Below are positions 9,203 to 17,896 of a stretch of 57,023 nucleotides of DNA, piece by piece. This stretch comes from Oscillospiraceae bacterium (lineage in GTDB: Bacteria > Bacillota > Clostridia > Oscillospirales > Acutalibacteraceae), in NCBI GenBank assembly GCA_031280825.1, contig JAITGE010000025.1, positions 1-57,023 of the forward strand, read 5' to 3'. The notes under the pieces are model-generated. The model did not search any database. It had not been told where the DNA came from and saw nothing but the letters and a program-made list of their open reading frames with translations. How positions within the stretch are numbered: position 1 is the first letter of the stretch; every line of letters starts with the position of its first letter. The translations under genes were made by a program, and so were the position numbers.

Positions 9203-10336
9203 TTGTTTGAAAAGAAAATCTATTTCCTCTGCATGACGCTGTGCTGCTGCGCCTATGTGCTGGTCGTGCAAAAAATTCTCGGTCGCCGCCGACCGTCTCT
9301 GCTGGGCAACGCGCCGCCGAACATCTTGGCTTTTCTGCTGCCGGTTATTTGGTTCTTTGTTGTTGCGGCGCTGCAAGTCAATTACGGCGACACGCCTTTC
9401 TATCGGCATTCCTATGCGCTTACCGGCAGCTTTCAAAAGCCCGTCCTGCGTTTTGGAGCGGAAAGCCTGTTTGGCTGGGTCAGTTATATTGCTTCGCTGC
9501 CGGAGGAGCTGGAGCGCGACGGCATCGTCTATGTAGGTCTGTGGGTTGTGTTCATTTGTGCGGCTCTGTTTATCTTGCCCGCAATGCTTGTTTTTTACCG
9601 TTACGCCGAAAGCAACGCAATGGCTATATTTCTGTTTGTTTCCCTCGGTATTTACGGTACTTCGATGAATGGCATTCGGCAATTTGCCGCAACAGGGCTT
9701 ATGCTCTTGGGTACGCATTTCTTTTTTCATCCCAGATGGAAGCGCGCGCTGTTCTTCCTTTTGTTTGTTTTGCTCGCCTATACTTTTCACGCCAGTGCCT
9801 TGTTTTTGATTCCCGTATTTTTTATTGTGCGTTTACGCGCATTTTCAAAAGCAATCCTGCTTGTTATTTTGGGCGCGGCAGCCGCCGTCTTATTTTCCGG
9901 CATTATCATGCCGGGTGTCATGCACCAAATAGAAGGAACAACTTATGATATATACACTACCGACGCATGGAACGAAGGAGGTTCGACCTTACTGCGCGTT
10001 GTGATCTCCGCAATCCCGCCGGCGCTTGCGTATTTCCACCGCGATCGTTTTCGCGAAATGGGGCGGAGCGGCGATATCCTAATCAACACCTCGACCATAA
10101 TCGTCGCCATCAACATCATCGGCATTTATGACTGGATCTTCGTGCGCTTGGCAATTTATCTTTACGTTTATCAAATTCTTCTCATATGCAAGGTGTTTTC
10201 TGTCATGAAACGGGAACGCGGAGTGCGTCATCCGCTGGTCTGGGGTTTGTTCCTGATGTATTGTGTGCACGGCTGGTTATACGGCATGGCAATCGATTTG
10301 GTCAACCCGTGGATTTCATGGTTAAAGCCCGCTTAA
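9203..10336 (+). CDS. EpsG-family polysaccharide polymerase-like membrane protein
   Basis: 377 residues with about nine to ten predicted transmembrane segments. NYGDTPFYRHSY near residue 60 and the later string of helices match the EpsG family (PF14897), thought to polymerise exopolysaccharide repeats outside the membrane. The start is TTG 9203, chosen because AAGGAGG stands 8 bases upstream; the first ATG in frame lies well inside helix 1. This is the only multi-pass membrane protein in the operon, so no flippase accompanies it here. Family assignment rests on topology and the short motif. Confidence 0.78.
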   Translation: MFEKKIYFLCMTLCCCAYVLVVQKILGRRRPSLLGNAPPNILAFLLPVIWFFVVAALQVNYGDTPFYRHSYALTGSFQKPVLRFGAESLFGWVSYIASLPEELERDGIVYVGLWVVFICAALFILPAMLVFYRYAESNAMAIFLFVSLGIYGTSMNGIRQFAATGLMLLGTHFFFHPRWKRALFFLLFVLLAYTFHASALFLIPVFFIVRLRAFSKAILLVILGAAAAVLFSGIIMPGVMHQIEGTTYDIYTTDAWNEGGSTLLRVVISAIPPALAYFHRDRFREMGRSGDILINTSTIIVAINIIGIYDWIFVRLAIYLYVYQILLICKVFSVMKRERGVRHPLVWGLFLMYCVHGWLYGMAIDLVNPWISWLKPA

Positions 10337-10373
10337 TCCGTACCGCGCCAGAATCATATTTTGCAAAGGATGG

Positions 10374-11072
10374 ATGCCGTACATGATCCCGACAACACTC
10401 CACTATTGCTGGTTTGGCGGCAAGCCAAAACCAAAGCTTGTGCGCAGGTGTATGGAGAGCTGGCGCAGGTTTGCGCCGGAATTTTCAATCGTCGAGTGGA
10501 ACGAAAGTAACTTTGATGTCAGCGCCATGCCCTTCACCCGCGACGCGCTGGCGGATAGAAGCTTTGCCTTTGTGAGCGACGTCGCCCGCGCTAAGATCCT
10601 GTATGAGCACGGCGGTGTATATTTAGACACGGATATGGAGTTGCTGCGTCCGCTGGTGGAATTTCTACAGCCGGGGGTGGATTTCTTTTCCGGTTATGAA
10701 CCGGGGAATTTCGTGGTCAGTGGCATGATCGGTTCTGTTCCGCGGCATCCGATCTGGGAAAAATATATGGTGCATTACAGCCACGCCGCCTATTGGAACG
10801 CGGATGGCAGCAAATTTTCCGCTTCTAACGTGCCGCTTTTCACCGCTTTGCTGGAAGAGCGGGGGCTTGTGCGTGAAGACCGGCTACAGTGCTTTGGCGA
10901 AATTGTAATTTATCCTTCCACGGTATTTTGTCCACTGGATTATCGTACCGGCAAGCTGACGATAGCCCCCGAAAGCGCGGCAATCCATCATTATGCCGGC
11001 TCATGGCTGCCATGGCATGTGCGCGTCCGCCCAAAGCTAAAGAAAATGCTGCGTAAATACATATGCAAATAG
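10374..11072 (+). CDS. Glycosyltransferase family 32 (DXD sugar-binding)
   Basis: 232 residues. IPTTLHYCWFGG at the N-terminus, FVSDVARAKILYEHGGVYLD near 66-85 and the D85-x-D87 metal-binding pair are the hallmarks of GT32 (Gly_transf_sug), as found in capsule clusters and OCH1-like enzymes. It would transfer a hexose within the cytosol. AAAGGA precedes ATG 10374; ATG 10383 (MIPTTL) is the alternative start. It is the last gene of the operon and is followed by a strong hairpin. Confidence 0.88.
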   Translation: MPYMIPTTLHYCWFGGKPKPKLVRRCMESWRRFAPEFSIVEWNESNFDVSAMPFTRDALADRSFAFVSDVARAKILYEHGGVYLDTDMELLRPLVEFLQPGVDFFSGYEPGNFVVSGMIGSVPRHPIWEKYMVHYSHAAYWNADGSKFSASNVPLFTALLEERGLVREDRLQCFGEIVIYPSTVFCPLDYRTGKLTIAPESAAIHHYAGSWLPWHVRVRPKLKKMLRKYICK

Positions 11073-11112
11073 GATTTCAGAGCACTTCATGTGCGTGACA
11101 TAACAAAGTACA

Positions 11113-11143
11113 ACCGCCATCGTTCGCCTTGAACGATGGCGGT
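11113..11143. terminator. Hairpin between convergent glycan and SpoIID-like operons
   Basis: ACCGCCATCGTTC (11113-11125), loop GCCTT, then its exact complement (11131-11143): a 13-bp perfect stem. It sits between the plus-strand GT32 gene and the minus-strand gene ending at 11151. T-rich stretches on either side are modest, so it may act on both strands. Confidence 0.75.
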
Positions 11144-11150
11144 CGTGCTT

Positions 11151-12521
11151 TTACGCAACGGCTTCCGGCACAAGGGAGGAAGCAAAAATTTGGTTGTTAC
11201 GCTCCAGCAGCGCGTTCCATGTGAGCGGACCGACATCGCCTGAAATTGGAATCTGCGCGAAGCTTTGAAAAGCGGAAACCGCGCGCTTCGTCGCCGCGCC
11301 AAATTCACCGTCAACTGTCACGGTTGGCAGCGTTGGGTTGCGCAGTGCCAACGCGTTGAGCCATCGTTGGATCAACTGCACGCGCGTGCCTGTATCCCCG
11401 GCGGAAAGCGCGGCGCCTGGATATATATCACGTGCGGTGGCGGCGGGCAGCGCTCTGTAGGTCTCTTCATAAACCGCCTGGAGCATGTTCCACGTGTTGC
11501 GCCCGAGGATGCCATCCGCCGTCAGACCGTAGGCTTGTTGGAACGCACGCACCGCAGCCGTCGTTCGCGAACCGAACATGCCGTCTGCGGCTATGCGCGG
11601 CAGCGCCGGATGGAATAAAGCAAGAAAATCCAAATAGTATTGCACCGTTTTTACATCAAAGCCGCGGTCGCCTTCACGAAGGATTTCGCTGTAAAGCGCG
11701 CGGGATTCACCGGCCGAAATCCCCTGAGAATCCAACTCCGAAAGATGCTTTACCGCATTATATATGGCGGAAATCCGATACCATGTCGTTGCACCCACGA
11801 TACCATCCGAAGTCAAACCGAAGGTGCGCTGGAATGCCCTCACGGCGTTTTCAGTTTCCGTGTTAAAAACCCCTGTTCCAACCGTAACCTCGGGGATGGC
11901 GGGATAATTGTCATTGATCCTGCGAAGCATTTTTTGAATGTCACGCACAGATTCCCCGATGCTTCCGCGCCGGAGCACGCGCCCCGGATAGCTTTCGCGC
12001 ACTGCACCGACGGGTGCATTGAACACCAAATCAATGTCATTGCCATAATAGTATTGCAAAATTCGATAGGGCGTATAGCCCTGCGACGCGAGATAATAAG
12101 AACCCCATTGCGAAAGTCCGTCGCATTTTGCGGTTGTGCCGTTACAATAGGAAGAATGCATAGGTTCAATATGTCCGCGGCGAACGATGTAATCGTTAAA
12201 CTGCTCATCCACAAGGCGGCTGATGTTTGCAAAGATTTCGCGGTCTTCCACAAACGCCTGATCGTAGGAGGTTGAGGAGGTAATATCAAACGCGTACCCC
12301 TGCGCTCTGTAAAATTCCGTTTGGATGCGGTTCAGGGCAAAGGATGAGATGACATATATGTTTGCCCGCAGCGCGTTTTCAGGCCATGTGGGGTATATTT
12401 CGCTGGAAGCCACATTCTTCACATAATCCGCAAAGCTGAGCGTCACGTTGCGGGCATTTGTCTTCGGTGTTCCCAGATGAACCGTAATTGTTCGGGGGAT
12501 AACCGGTGTTTCAAAGTGCAT
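11151..12521 (-). CDS. SpoIID-like protein with three peptidoglycan-binding domains
   Basis: 456 residues from ATG 12521 (GGAGG upstream; the open frame extends to 12620). The N-terminal domain (about 10-170) follows the SpoIID pattern: VASSEIYPTWPENALRANIY contains Glu41, which aligns by eye with the catalytic Glu of SpoIID lytic transglycosylases, and SSYCNGTTAKCDGLSQWGSY closes the domain with Cys126 and Cys133. Three PG_binding_1 domains follow (about 182-250, 281-349, 370-440), each ending in DG-x-(F/V)G-x3-T. No signal peptide is visible. It probably acts on peptidoglycan, perhaps in the forespore or spore coat. It is 19 bases downstream of the His/Asp-repeat gene, so one operon. Confidence 0.82.
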   Translation of the reverse strand: MHFETPVIPRTITVHLGTPKTNARNVTLSFADYVKNVASSEIYPTWPENALRANIYVISSFALNRIQTEFYRAQGYAFDITSSTSYDQAFVEDREIFANISRLVDEQFNDYIVRRGHIEPMHSSYCNGTTAKCDGLSQWGSYYLASQGYTPYRILQYYYGNDIDLVFNAPVGAVRESYPGRVLRRGSIGESVRDIQKMLRRINDNYPAIPEVTVGTGVFNTETENAVRAFQRTFGLTSDGIVGATTWYRISAIYNAVKHLSELDSQGISAGESRALYSEILREGDRGFDVKTVQYYLDFLALFHPALPRIAADGMFGSRTTAAVRAFQQAYGLTADGILGRNTWNMLQAVYEETYRALPAATARDIYPGAALSAGDTGTRVQLIQRWLNALALRNPTLPTVTVDGEFGAATKRAVSAFQSFAQIPISGDVGPLTWNALLERNNQIFASSLVPEAVA

Positions 12522-12540
12522 ATCCGCCCTCCTCTCTTGC

Positions 12541-14313
12541 TTATTCGAGGTATAAACCCTCATCCACAACCTGCTCCCCGGCTGCGAGCAAAACCTCCTG
12601 CACCGATTCCGTATCGGCAAAAATCGTTACATTGCGAAACACGCGGCTTGGCTCGCCATTCGCGGAAACGGTGATGGCATAAAGGGCGTAGGGGGTTGCG
12701 TCGGCGGGCGGTACGTACGAATATTGCTTTGGCGGAGCCGGCAAGCTGAGTCGCGCCGCTTCGCCGTCGGCATCGGTGAAAACGTCATAGAAAAGATACT
12801 GGATGCCGTTGATTTCAGATGTGACCTGCACATTTGCTCCGGGCATGAATCCGCCGCCGCCAGCGCTGCGGACAATCACACGCAAAGTGCCGCGCGCTGT
12901 GTTCTTTGCAAGGAAATCCTCCAGTGAGCTGTAGTGCGCCTGCGGCAATTGGTTGTATGTATTGCCCTGCGCATCCAAAAAGCTTGCGCCGCCCTGCCCC
13001 TCGTATGCAACATCCGGTGTGGCGGCAGAAGGGGCTGACGGGTATAACGCCGGCGTGGGTGCCGCATCGGCGGGAATTGTTTCTTCGTTTGAGGGGATGG
13101 AGCCATCCTGCGCGGTGTAAGGATATTGGCTTAACTGCCGCGCGACGGCAGGGTTCGCCGTGATGGGTACATATGCCGCCTGGCTGTCTTTCGCACGCTC
13201 CACCCCGCTTGGCAGGTCGTCTTGCGGGTTAAAATCCGCAGAAACGGCAGGGACGGCGCGTGGCTGTTTGTGGGGCGGTCGGCTCTGCGGCTGGCAGGGG
13301 CGGCAGCAGAGCCGCTTTTGGCAGCACAGCGTTTTTGTAGGGGGGCAGGGGTTATGTCGTACAATTTTGCGCGTCCCGTGCACAGGGCAAGGCGTTTTTT
13401 GCGGAACGGTCTCCGACGCAACCTCGACCGGCATCGGCGCAAGCGGCTGCGAAAAAAGCGGTGCTGGCGGCGGCACGGTCGGGGCAGCGACTGGTTCTTG
13501 CTGCGCCGGCGGCGCTACACTCAGCATTTCTTGCGGCACGCGAATGGGCGCAGAGGAGAGCGCGGGCTGCGAAACCGGCGTCGGCAAGGGAACCGGTTGC
13601 TGATATACCGGCGCCGGCAAAGGAACCGACTGCTGATATACCGGCGCGGGCGCTTCCTGCGGCGCAAGCGTTGCGGTTAAGTGAATAGGGGATTGCGTTG
13701 CCGCCGCCTTTGCTTTCGCTTGATGCAAGCTGTGCATTGCCTGTGCTTCCTGCCAGGCACGGTCGATCCGTGCTTCTGACGCTTTCTCCTCACGCTTGCG
13801 TTCTACGTGCTCCTCAATGGCTTCCACGCCCATGCGGATACCCGCAGCAGCCGCAGCGGCTCCGGCTTCCGCCAAGCCCGAGCGCAGAGCTAAATCAACA
13901 AAAGGCTCAGCCTTGGCAACAAAGTTACCGGCTTCCTCTATACGCTGCTCAAAGCTCTCGTGACGGTTCACTTTATCGTGGCTGTCGTGCCGGTCGTGCC
14001 GGTCAAGAGCGACGCGCTGAGTTGATTCGTTATGCGAATCCACTTTGTCGTGTGAATCGTATCTGTCGTGTGAATCGTACTTGTTGTGTTCATTATGTAT
14101 ATCAATGTCAACGATGGGGCGCGAGACGTTTTTGGCGGGCGGCTCCGGCTGTGCGGGAGGGTTCGGTTCCGGAACGGATACGGGCGGCGCAGGCTTTGCC
14201 TGGCTCATTTGGACGGTTTGCCCTCCGCGCCGCGCCAGTTCCGCCATCTGTTGCCGATACTGTTCTACGGTAGGGCTGTAATATGCGACACGCGCACCGC
14301 TGTTTTGTTCCAT
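12541..14313 (-). CDS. Low-complexity protein with His/Asp tandem repeats, Cys-rich segment and carboxypeptidase-regulatory-like domain
   Basis: 590 residues from ATG 14313, with AAAGGATGA 7 bases upstream; the frame is open to 14499 but that part shadows another region. Order: Gln/Pro-rich head; His/Asp repeats (about 73-119, variants of YDSHDK); an Ala-rich helical part (about 120-220); Pro/Gln-rich linkers; a Cys-rich patch (CPVHG, CCQKRLCCRPC); and a C-terminal beta domain (about 490-590) with TLRVIVRSAGGG and NVTIFADTESVQEVLL, of carboxypeptidase-regulatory or Ig-like type. There is no signal peptide. The same C-terminal domain style accompanies peptidoglycan-binding proteins in other clostridia, so a spore or cell-wall role is likely but unproven. 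Confidence 0.7.
   Translation of the reverse strand: MEQNSGARVAYYSPTVEQYRQQMAELARRGGQTVQMSQAKPAPPVSVPEPNPPAQPEPPAKNVSRPIVDIDIHNEHNKYDSHDRYDSHDKVDSHNESTQRVALDRHDRHDSHDKVNRHESFEQRIEEAGNFVAKAEPFVDLALRSGLAEAGAAAAAAGIRMGVEAIEEHVERKREEKASEARIDRAWQEAQAMHSLHQAKAKAAATQSPIHLTATLAPQEAPAPVYQQSVPLPAPVYQQPVPLPTPVSQPALSSAPIRVPQEMLSVAPPAQQEPVAAPTVPPPAPLFSQPLAPMPVEVASETVPQKTPCPVHGTRKIVRHNPCPPTKTLCCQKRLCCRPCQPQSRPPHKQPRAVPAVSADFNPQDDLPSGVERAKDSQAAYVPITANPAVARQLSQYPYTAQDGSIPSNEETIPADAAPTPALYPSAPSAATPDVAYEGQGGASFLDAQGNTYNQLPQAHYSSLEDFLAKNTARGTLRVIVRSAGGGGFMPGANVQVTSEINGIQYLFYDVFTDADGEAARLSLPAPPKQYSYVPPADATPYALYAITVSANGEPSRVFRNVTIFADTESVQEVLLAAGEQVVDEGLYLE
13957..14097. repeat. Tandem repeats encoding His/Asp-rich peptide
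   Basis: Imperfect 15-base units (consensus GTCGTGTGAATCGTA) repeat through this stretch inside the preceding gene, giving (Y/V)DSHD(K/R) peptides. Such units can expand or contract in steps of five residues without breaking the frame. Confidence 0.7.
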
Positions 14314-14428
14314 TTGAAAATCATCCTTTCTTGGCTGATGAACTATAGCTGTAGTTAAAGGGTCTATTTTACTATATGCGGCGCTGCGAAAATGGTTACG
14401 CAAATTGCATCGCGTAAGCGATGTTCGC

Positions 14429-14457
14429 TTGCAGGATTCGCCGAGGTGTGCTATACT
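14429..14457 (+). promoter_or_regulatory. Promoter of radA
   Basis: TTGCAG (14429-14434), 17-base spacer, TATACT (14452-14457). The radA start codon is 34 bases further on. Confidence 0.65.
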
Positions 14458-14491
14458 GTGGCAAAACGCTTCCAACAAGGAGAATGCTCCA

Positions 14492-15859
14492 ATGCCCAAG
14501 GTAAAATCGCTGTTTGTTTGCGGTCAATGCGGCTACGAAAGCCCGAAATGGTATGGCTGCTGCCCCGGCTGCGGCGAATGGAACTGCATGAACGAAGAAT
14601 TGCGGCACGCAACCCCAGCGCCCGGTTCCCGTTCCGGCGGCGCGCCAAAGCTCCAGGCATTGCCGCTTGAAGCCATTACGGCCGATAACTCCCAGCGCTA
14701 CCGGACGGGCATGGGGGAGCTGGACCGTGTTTTGGGCGGCGGGGTTGTCAAAGGCTCTGTCGTCCTATTGGGCGGTGACCCGGGCATCGGGAAATCCACA
14801 CTGCTGCTGCAAATCTGCCAGGAGTTGGGCAGACAGCTGCATATTCTTTATGTTTCCGGTGAGGAATCGCCCCACCAGCTTAAGCTCCGCGCGGCGCGGC
14901 TTGGCGTGAACACGAAAAACCTTGCCGTGCTTTGCGAAACGGATGTGCTGGGCTTGTGCCAATACATCCGCACGGAAAAGCCGGGGCTGGTTATCATTGA
15001 TTCCATCCAAACAATGCAGCACAGCGAAGTCGGATCTTCGCCGGGGAGCGTCACGCAAGTGCGGGAATCCGCAAGCGTGCTACTGCGCTGCGCGAAGCAG
15101 CTGGATATTCCCATGCTGCTGGTTGGGCATGTAAACAAGGATGGCAATATCGCGGGACCAAAGGTGCTGGAACACATCGTGGACGCCGTATTATATTTTG
15201 AGGGTGAGCGGCATTTATCCTATCGCTTGCTGCGGGCAGTGAAGAACCGATTCGGCTCGACAAACGAAATTGGTGTTTTTGAAATGCTGGAGCAGGGTCT
15301 ACGTGAGGTGGAAAACCCTTCGCTTATGCTGATTGGCGGACGACCGAAGGGGGTTTCCGGCTCGTGCGTCGCTTGCGTGATGGAGGGCAGCCGCCCCATC
15401 TTAGCAGAGGTGCAAGGCTTGGTGACGCCCACGGGCTTCGGCAATCCGCGCCGCATGGCAAACGGTGTGGATACCTCCCGCATGGCAATGCTCATTGCTG
15501 TGCTGGAAAAGCGCGCGGGCTATTACTTCAATAATATGGACACGTATATCAACGTTGTGGGCGGCTTGAAGCTGGATGAGCCTTCCACGGATCTTTCGGT
15601 GGCAATGGCGTTGGTTTCCGGCTTAAAGGATGTACCCTTGCCCGATGATGCTTTGGCGTTTGGTGAGGTTGGCTTGGGCGGTGAAATCCGTTCGGTGGGG
15701 CATTGCGAGCAACGGGTGCGTGAAGCGGCTCGGCTGGGCTTTTCGAAATGTATTATTCCGAAACAGAATTATAAAAGCCTGCCCAAAAAATTGGCGCAAG
15801 AAATTGCGTTGGTGGGCGTTGGGCGCATCCGCGATGCATTTGATGCGTTGTCGAGATAA
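14492..15859 (+). CDS. radA: DNA repair protein RadA/Sms
   Basis: 455 residues from ATG 14492; AAGGAG lies 9 bases before it. A four-Cys zinc finger opens the protein (CGQCG and CCPGCGEW). The RecA-like ATPase core has Walker A GGDPGIGKSTLL near 90-101 and the RadA-specific KNRFGS motif in AVKNRFGSTNEIGVFEM. The C-terminal third is the Lon-like domain (VVGGLKLDEPSTDLSVAMAL). RadA is a branch-migration helicase that helps process recombination intermediates. It has its own promoter and stands alone; the gene before it runs the other way. Confidence 0.96.
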   Translation: MPKVKSLFVCGQCGYESPKWYGCCPGCGEWNCMNEELRHATPAPGSRSGGAPKLQALPLEAITADNSQRYRTGMGELDRVLGGGVVKGSVVLLGGDPGIGKSTLLLQICQELGRQLHILYVSGEESPHQLKLRAARLGVNTKNLAVLCETDVLGLCQYIRTEKPGLVIIDSIQTMQHSEVGSSPGSVTQVRESASVLLRCAKQLDIPMLLVGHVNKDGNIAGPKVLEHIVDAVLYFEGERHLSYRLLRAVKNRFGSTNEIGVFEMLEQGLREVENPSLMLIGGRPKGVSGSCVACVMEGSRPILAEVQGLVTPTGFGNPRRMANGVDTSRMAMLIAVLEKRAGYYFNNMDTYINVVGGLKLDEPSTDLSVAMALVSGLKDVPLPDDALAFGEVGLGGEIRSVGHCEQRVREAARLGFSKCIIPKQNYKSLPKKLAQEIALVGVGRIRDAFDALSR

Positions 15860-15921
15860 AGCGATAAATTGGTTTACGACAGGGTGCAACTGCTGTGCCG
15901 TGGGAGAATATCGCAAATGTA

Positions 15922-15950
15922 TTGACTTTCTATTACGCTTGTGCTATATT
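15922..15950 (+). promoter_or_regulatory. Promoter of ung
   Basis: TTGACT (15922-15927), 17-base spacer, TATATT (15945-15950), about 50 bases before the GTG start of the uracil-DNA glycosylase gene. Confidence 0.7.
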
Positions 15951-16002
15951 TCGAAACAAGCTCTTGTTATGTTACTGATGTGGAAGTTGAGGTGAATCGA
16001 AA

Positions 16003-16650
16003 GTGCACAAAAGCTGGAAAGAATATTTGACAAAGGAGTTCAATAAGCCGTATTTCAGTGAGCTGAGCGAGTTTTTGAAGGAAGCTTATGAAACGCAGAC
16101 GATTTATCCGCCGAAATCTCAGGTTTTTTCGGCTTTTGCGACGGATTTGCGCGAGGTAAAGGTGGTGATTATCGGGCAGGATCCGTATCACGGACCGCGC
16201 CAAGCGCACGGGCTGGCTTTCTCGGTAAGTGAAAACGTGGCGGTGCCGCCGAGTTTGGAAAATATTTTTAAGGAAATTCATGCGGATACGGGCGCGCCGA
16301 TCCCGAATAACGGCAATTTGAAAAGATGGGCGGAGCAAGGGGTTTTGCTGCTAAACAATACGCTGACAGTAGAGGCGCACAAGGCCGGGAGCCACTGCGG
16401 ACGGGGCTGGGAGCAATTCACAAACGCCATGATAAAAATCTTGAACGAGGATCTGGAAGGCTTGGTGTTCCTCTTGTGGGGTCGGGATGCACGAAGTAAG
16501 AAGACGTTTATAGACGAAGAAAAGCATTTGGTTTTGGAAGCGGCGCACCCGTCGCCTTTGAGCGCCTACAACGGCTTTTTTGGCTGCAGGCATTTTAGCA
16601 GAGCGAACGAGTATTTGAAGGCGCAAGGAAAGAAGGAAATCGAGTGGTAA
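16003..16650 (+). CDS. ung: Uracil-DNA glycosylase (family 1)
   Basis: 215 residues. Motifs of family 1 UDG are all present: GQDPYHGPRQAHGLAFSV with the catalytic Asp and water-activating site, LLNNTLTV, and the DNA-intercalating HPSPLSAYNGFFGCRHF. It removes uracil from DNA at the start of base excision repair. The GTG start at 16003 is supported by AGGTGA about 8 bases upstream. Length is slightly below the usual 220-230. It stands alone behind its own promoter. Confidence 0.96.
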   Translation: MHKSWKEYLTKEFNKPYFSELSEFLKEAYETQTIYPPKSQVFSAFATDLREVKVVIIGQDPYHGPRQAHGLAFSVSENVAVPPSLENIFKEIHADTGAPIPNNGNLKRWAEQGVLLLNNTLTVEAHKAGSHCGRGWEQFTNAMIKILNEDLEGLVFLLWGRDARSKKTFIDEEKHLVLEAAHPSPLSAYNGFFGCRHFSRANEYLKAQGKKEIEW

Positions 16651-16716
16651 AAGGAGCCGCTTTACTGAGGAGTGCCTGAATAGCGTCTTTACAAGAAAAA
16701 AATATGGTATAGTACT

Positions 16717-17034
16717 CTCAAGGAGCGGTATAAGTGCAAGAAGTGCGGGCGTCAGTTCGTGCCAACAGTGGGTGCGGCAGTTTGCCCGCTGCGAATATGA
16801 AAAACCGGAGCCAAAATCGAAGGCGGTTGTGGTGGAATTAGACAAAATGTGACATCTTATACACTCAAAAAAAGACAAGTCTGGATTTGGAAAGCTTATT
16901 GTTGCGATACCCGTCAACTTATTGACCGGGAGTGCGGAGGGCGCGATAATGCTACATTTTCAAGGCTTTATGAACGGTTGAAACGTTGAAATGTGAAGGT
17001 TTATTTCTCCGATTATCACATCTGCTGTCCGATT
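16717..17034 (+). pseudogene. IS1-family transposase remnant
   Basis: No intact frame exists, but the fragments read in order. The InsA-like zinc part is RYKCKKCGRQFVPT. Then comes the InsB start VVELDKM, where the next Trp codon has become TGA, followed by HLIHSKKDK. After a shift of frame there is VWIWKAYCCDTRQLIDRECG, RDNATFSRLYERLKR, a stop, and VKVYFSDYHICCP. At least two stops and one frameshift make it a dead IS1-like element. It fills most of the 500-base gap between ung and radC. Confidence 0.75.
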
Positions 17035-17073
17035 TTTAAGAATTGATTTCCGTGCGTGAGTGCTGTTTTAGGC

Positions 17074-17102
17074 TTGTATTCGGCGCAAACTTATGGTATA
17101 GT
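17074..17102 (+). promoter_or_regulatory. Promoter of radC
   Basis: TTGTAT (17074-17079), 17-base spacer, TATAGT (17097-17102), about 50 bases before the ATG of radC and just beyond the IS1-like remnant. Confidence 0.65.
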
Positions 17103-17150
17103 AAATGAAGATTCAGGGTTGTACCGTAAGCATTTGAAGAGAAAGGAGCC

Positions 17151-17873
17151 ATGATGCACGAAGAACACCGCAAGCGCGTGCGTGATCGCTTTATCGAAAA
17201 TGGCCTGCGCTGCTTCCCGCCGCACAATGTTCTGGAGCTGCTGCTGTTTTATTCCATTCCGCGCAGGGATACCAATGAGATTGCCCATCGCTTGCTGGAT
17301 CGTTTCGGTAGCCTGAGCGCCGTGCTGGAGGCGCCCTATGAAGAACTACGCAAGGTGGATGGGATCGGCGAGAATTCGGCGGCGCTGATTCATTTGGCCG
17401 GTAAGCTTGCGCAGCGTTACTTGAGCGAGCTTTCGGAGGAAAAGCTCAGCTTCAATTCCACCGCCGCCTTTCACGAATATGTTACGCGCCTGTTTTTGGG
17501 CGCGAAAAATGAAGCGGCCTACTTGCTGTGCCTGGATAATAACGGCAAGCTACTCCGCTGCGCCCCTGCTTCGCTGGGCACAAAAAACGAATTGCTGCTG
17601 GATAATCGCACGCTGCTTGAAACCGCTTTTCGCCACAACGCGACAAAGGTCGTTCTTACGCACAACCATCCCAACGGCATCGCTGCGCCTTCAAAAGACG
17701 ACGTCAACCGCACCGAAGCTGCGATTTTGCTCTTCCGGAGCGTGAATATTCAGCTATTGGATCATTTGATTATTGGCGGGCAGAAATGCTTTTCGATGGC
17801 GGCGCATCCGCGTTTTGGGCAGCTCTTTTTTCAGCGGGATGCCATTTTGCCCCTTTGCGCCGATCCGACTTGA
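17151..17873 (+). CDS. radC: RadC family JAB-domain protein
   Basis: 240 residues. An N-terminal helix-hairpin-helix part (about 20-90: VDGIGENSAALIHLAGKL) precedes the JAB1/MPN domain. The metal motif THNHPNGIAAPSKDD gives H-x-H-P-x-G with the following Ser and Asp. The family is called RadC, but its cellular role is unsettled; predicted metalloprotease or DNA-processing activity is inferred from the JAMM motif. AAAGGAG precedes two consecutive ATG codons (17151 and 17154). It converges with the ABC operon, and no strong terminator is visible in the 24-base gap. Confidence 0.92.
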   Translation: MMHEEHRKRVRDRFIENGLRCFPPHNVLELLLFYSIPRRDTNEIAHRLLDRFGSLSAVLEAPYEELRKVDGIGENSAALIHLAGKLAQRYLSELSEEKLSFNSTAAFHEYVTRLFLGAKNEAAYLLCLDNNGKLLRCAPASLGTKNELLLDNRTLLETAFRHNATKVVLTHNHPNGIAAPSKDDVNRTEAAILLFRSVNIQLLDHLIIGGQKCFSMAAHPRFGQLFFQRDAILPLCADPT

Positions 17874-17896
17874 AATCTGTATTTTTCCGGGGGCGG

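Noticed and set aside
13957-14097. Possible CRISPR array
   Set aside because: Short repeats with no unique spacers, in frame within a coding sequence; they encode (Y/V)DSHD units.
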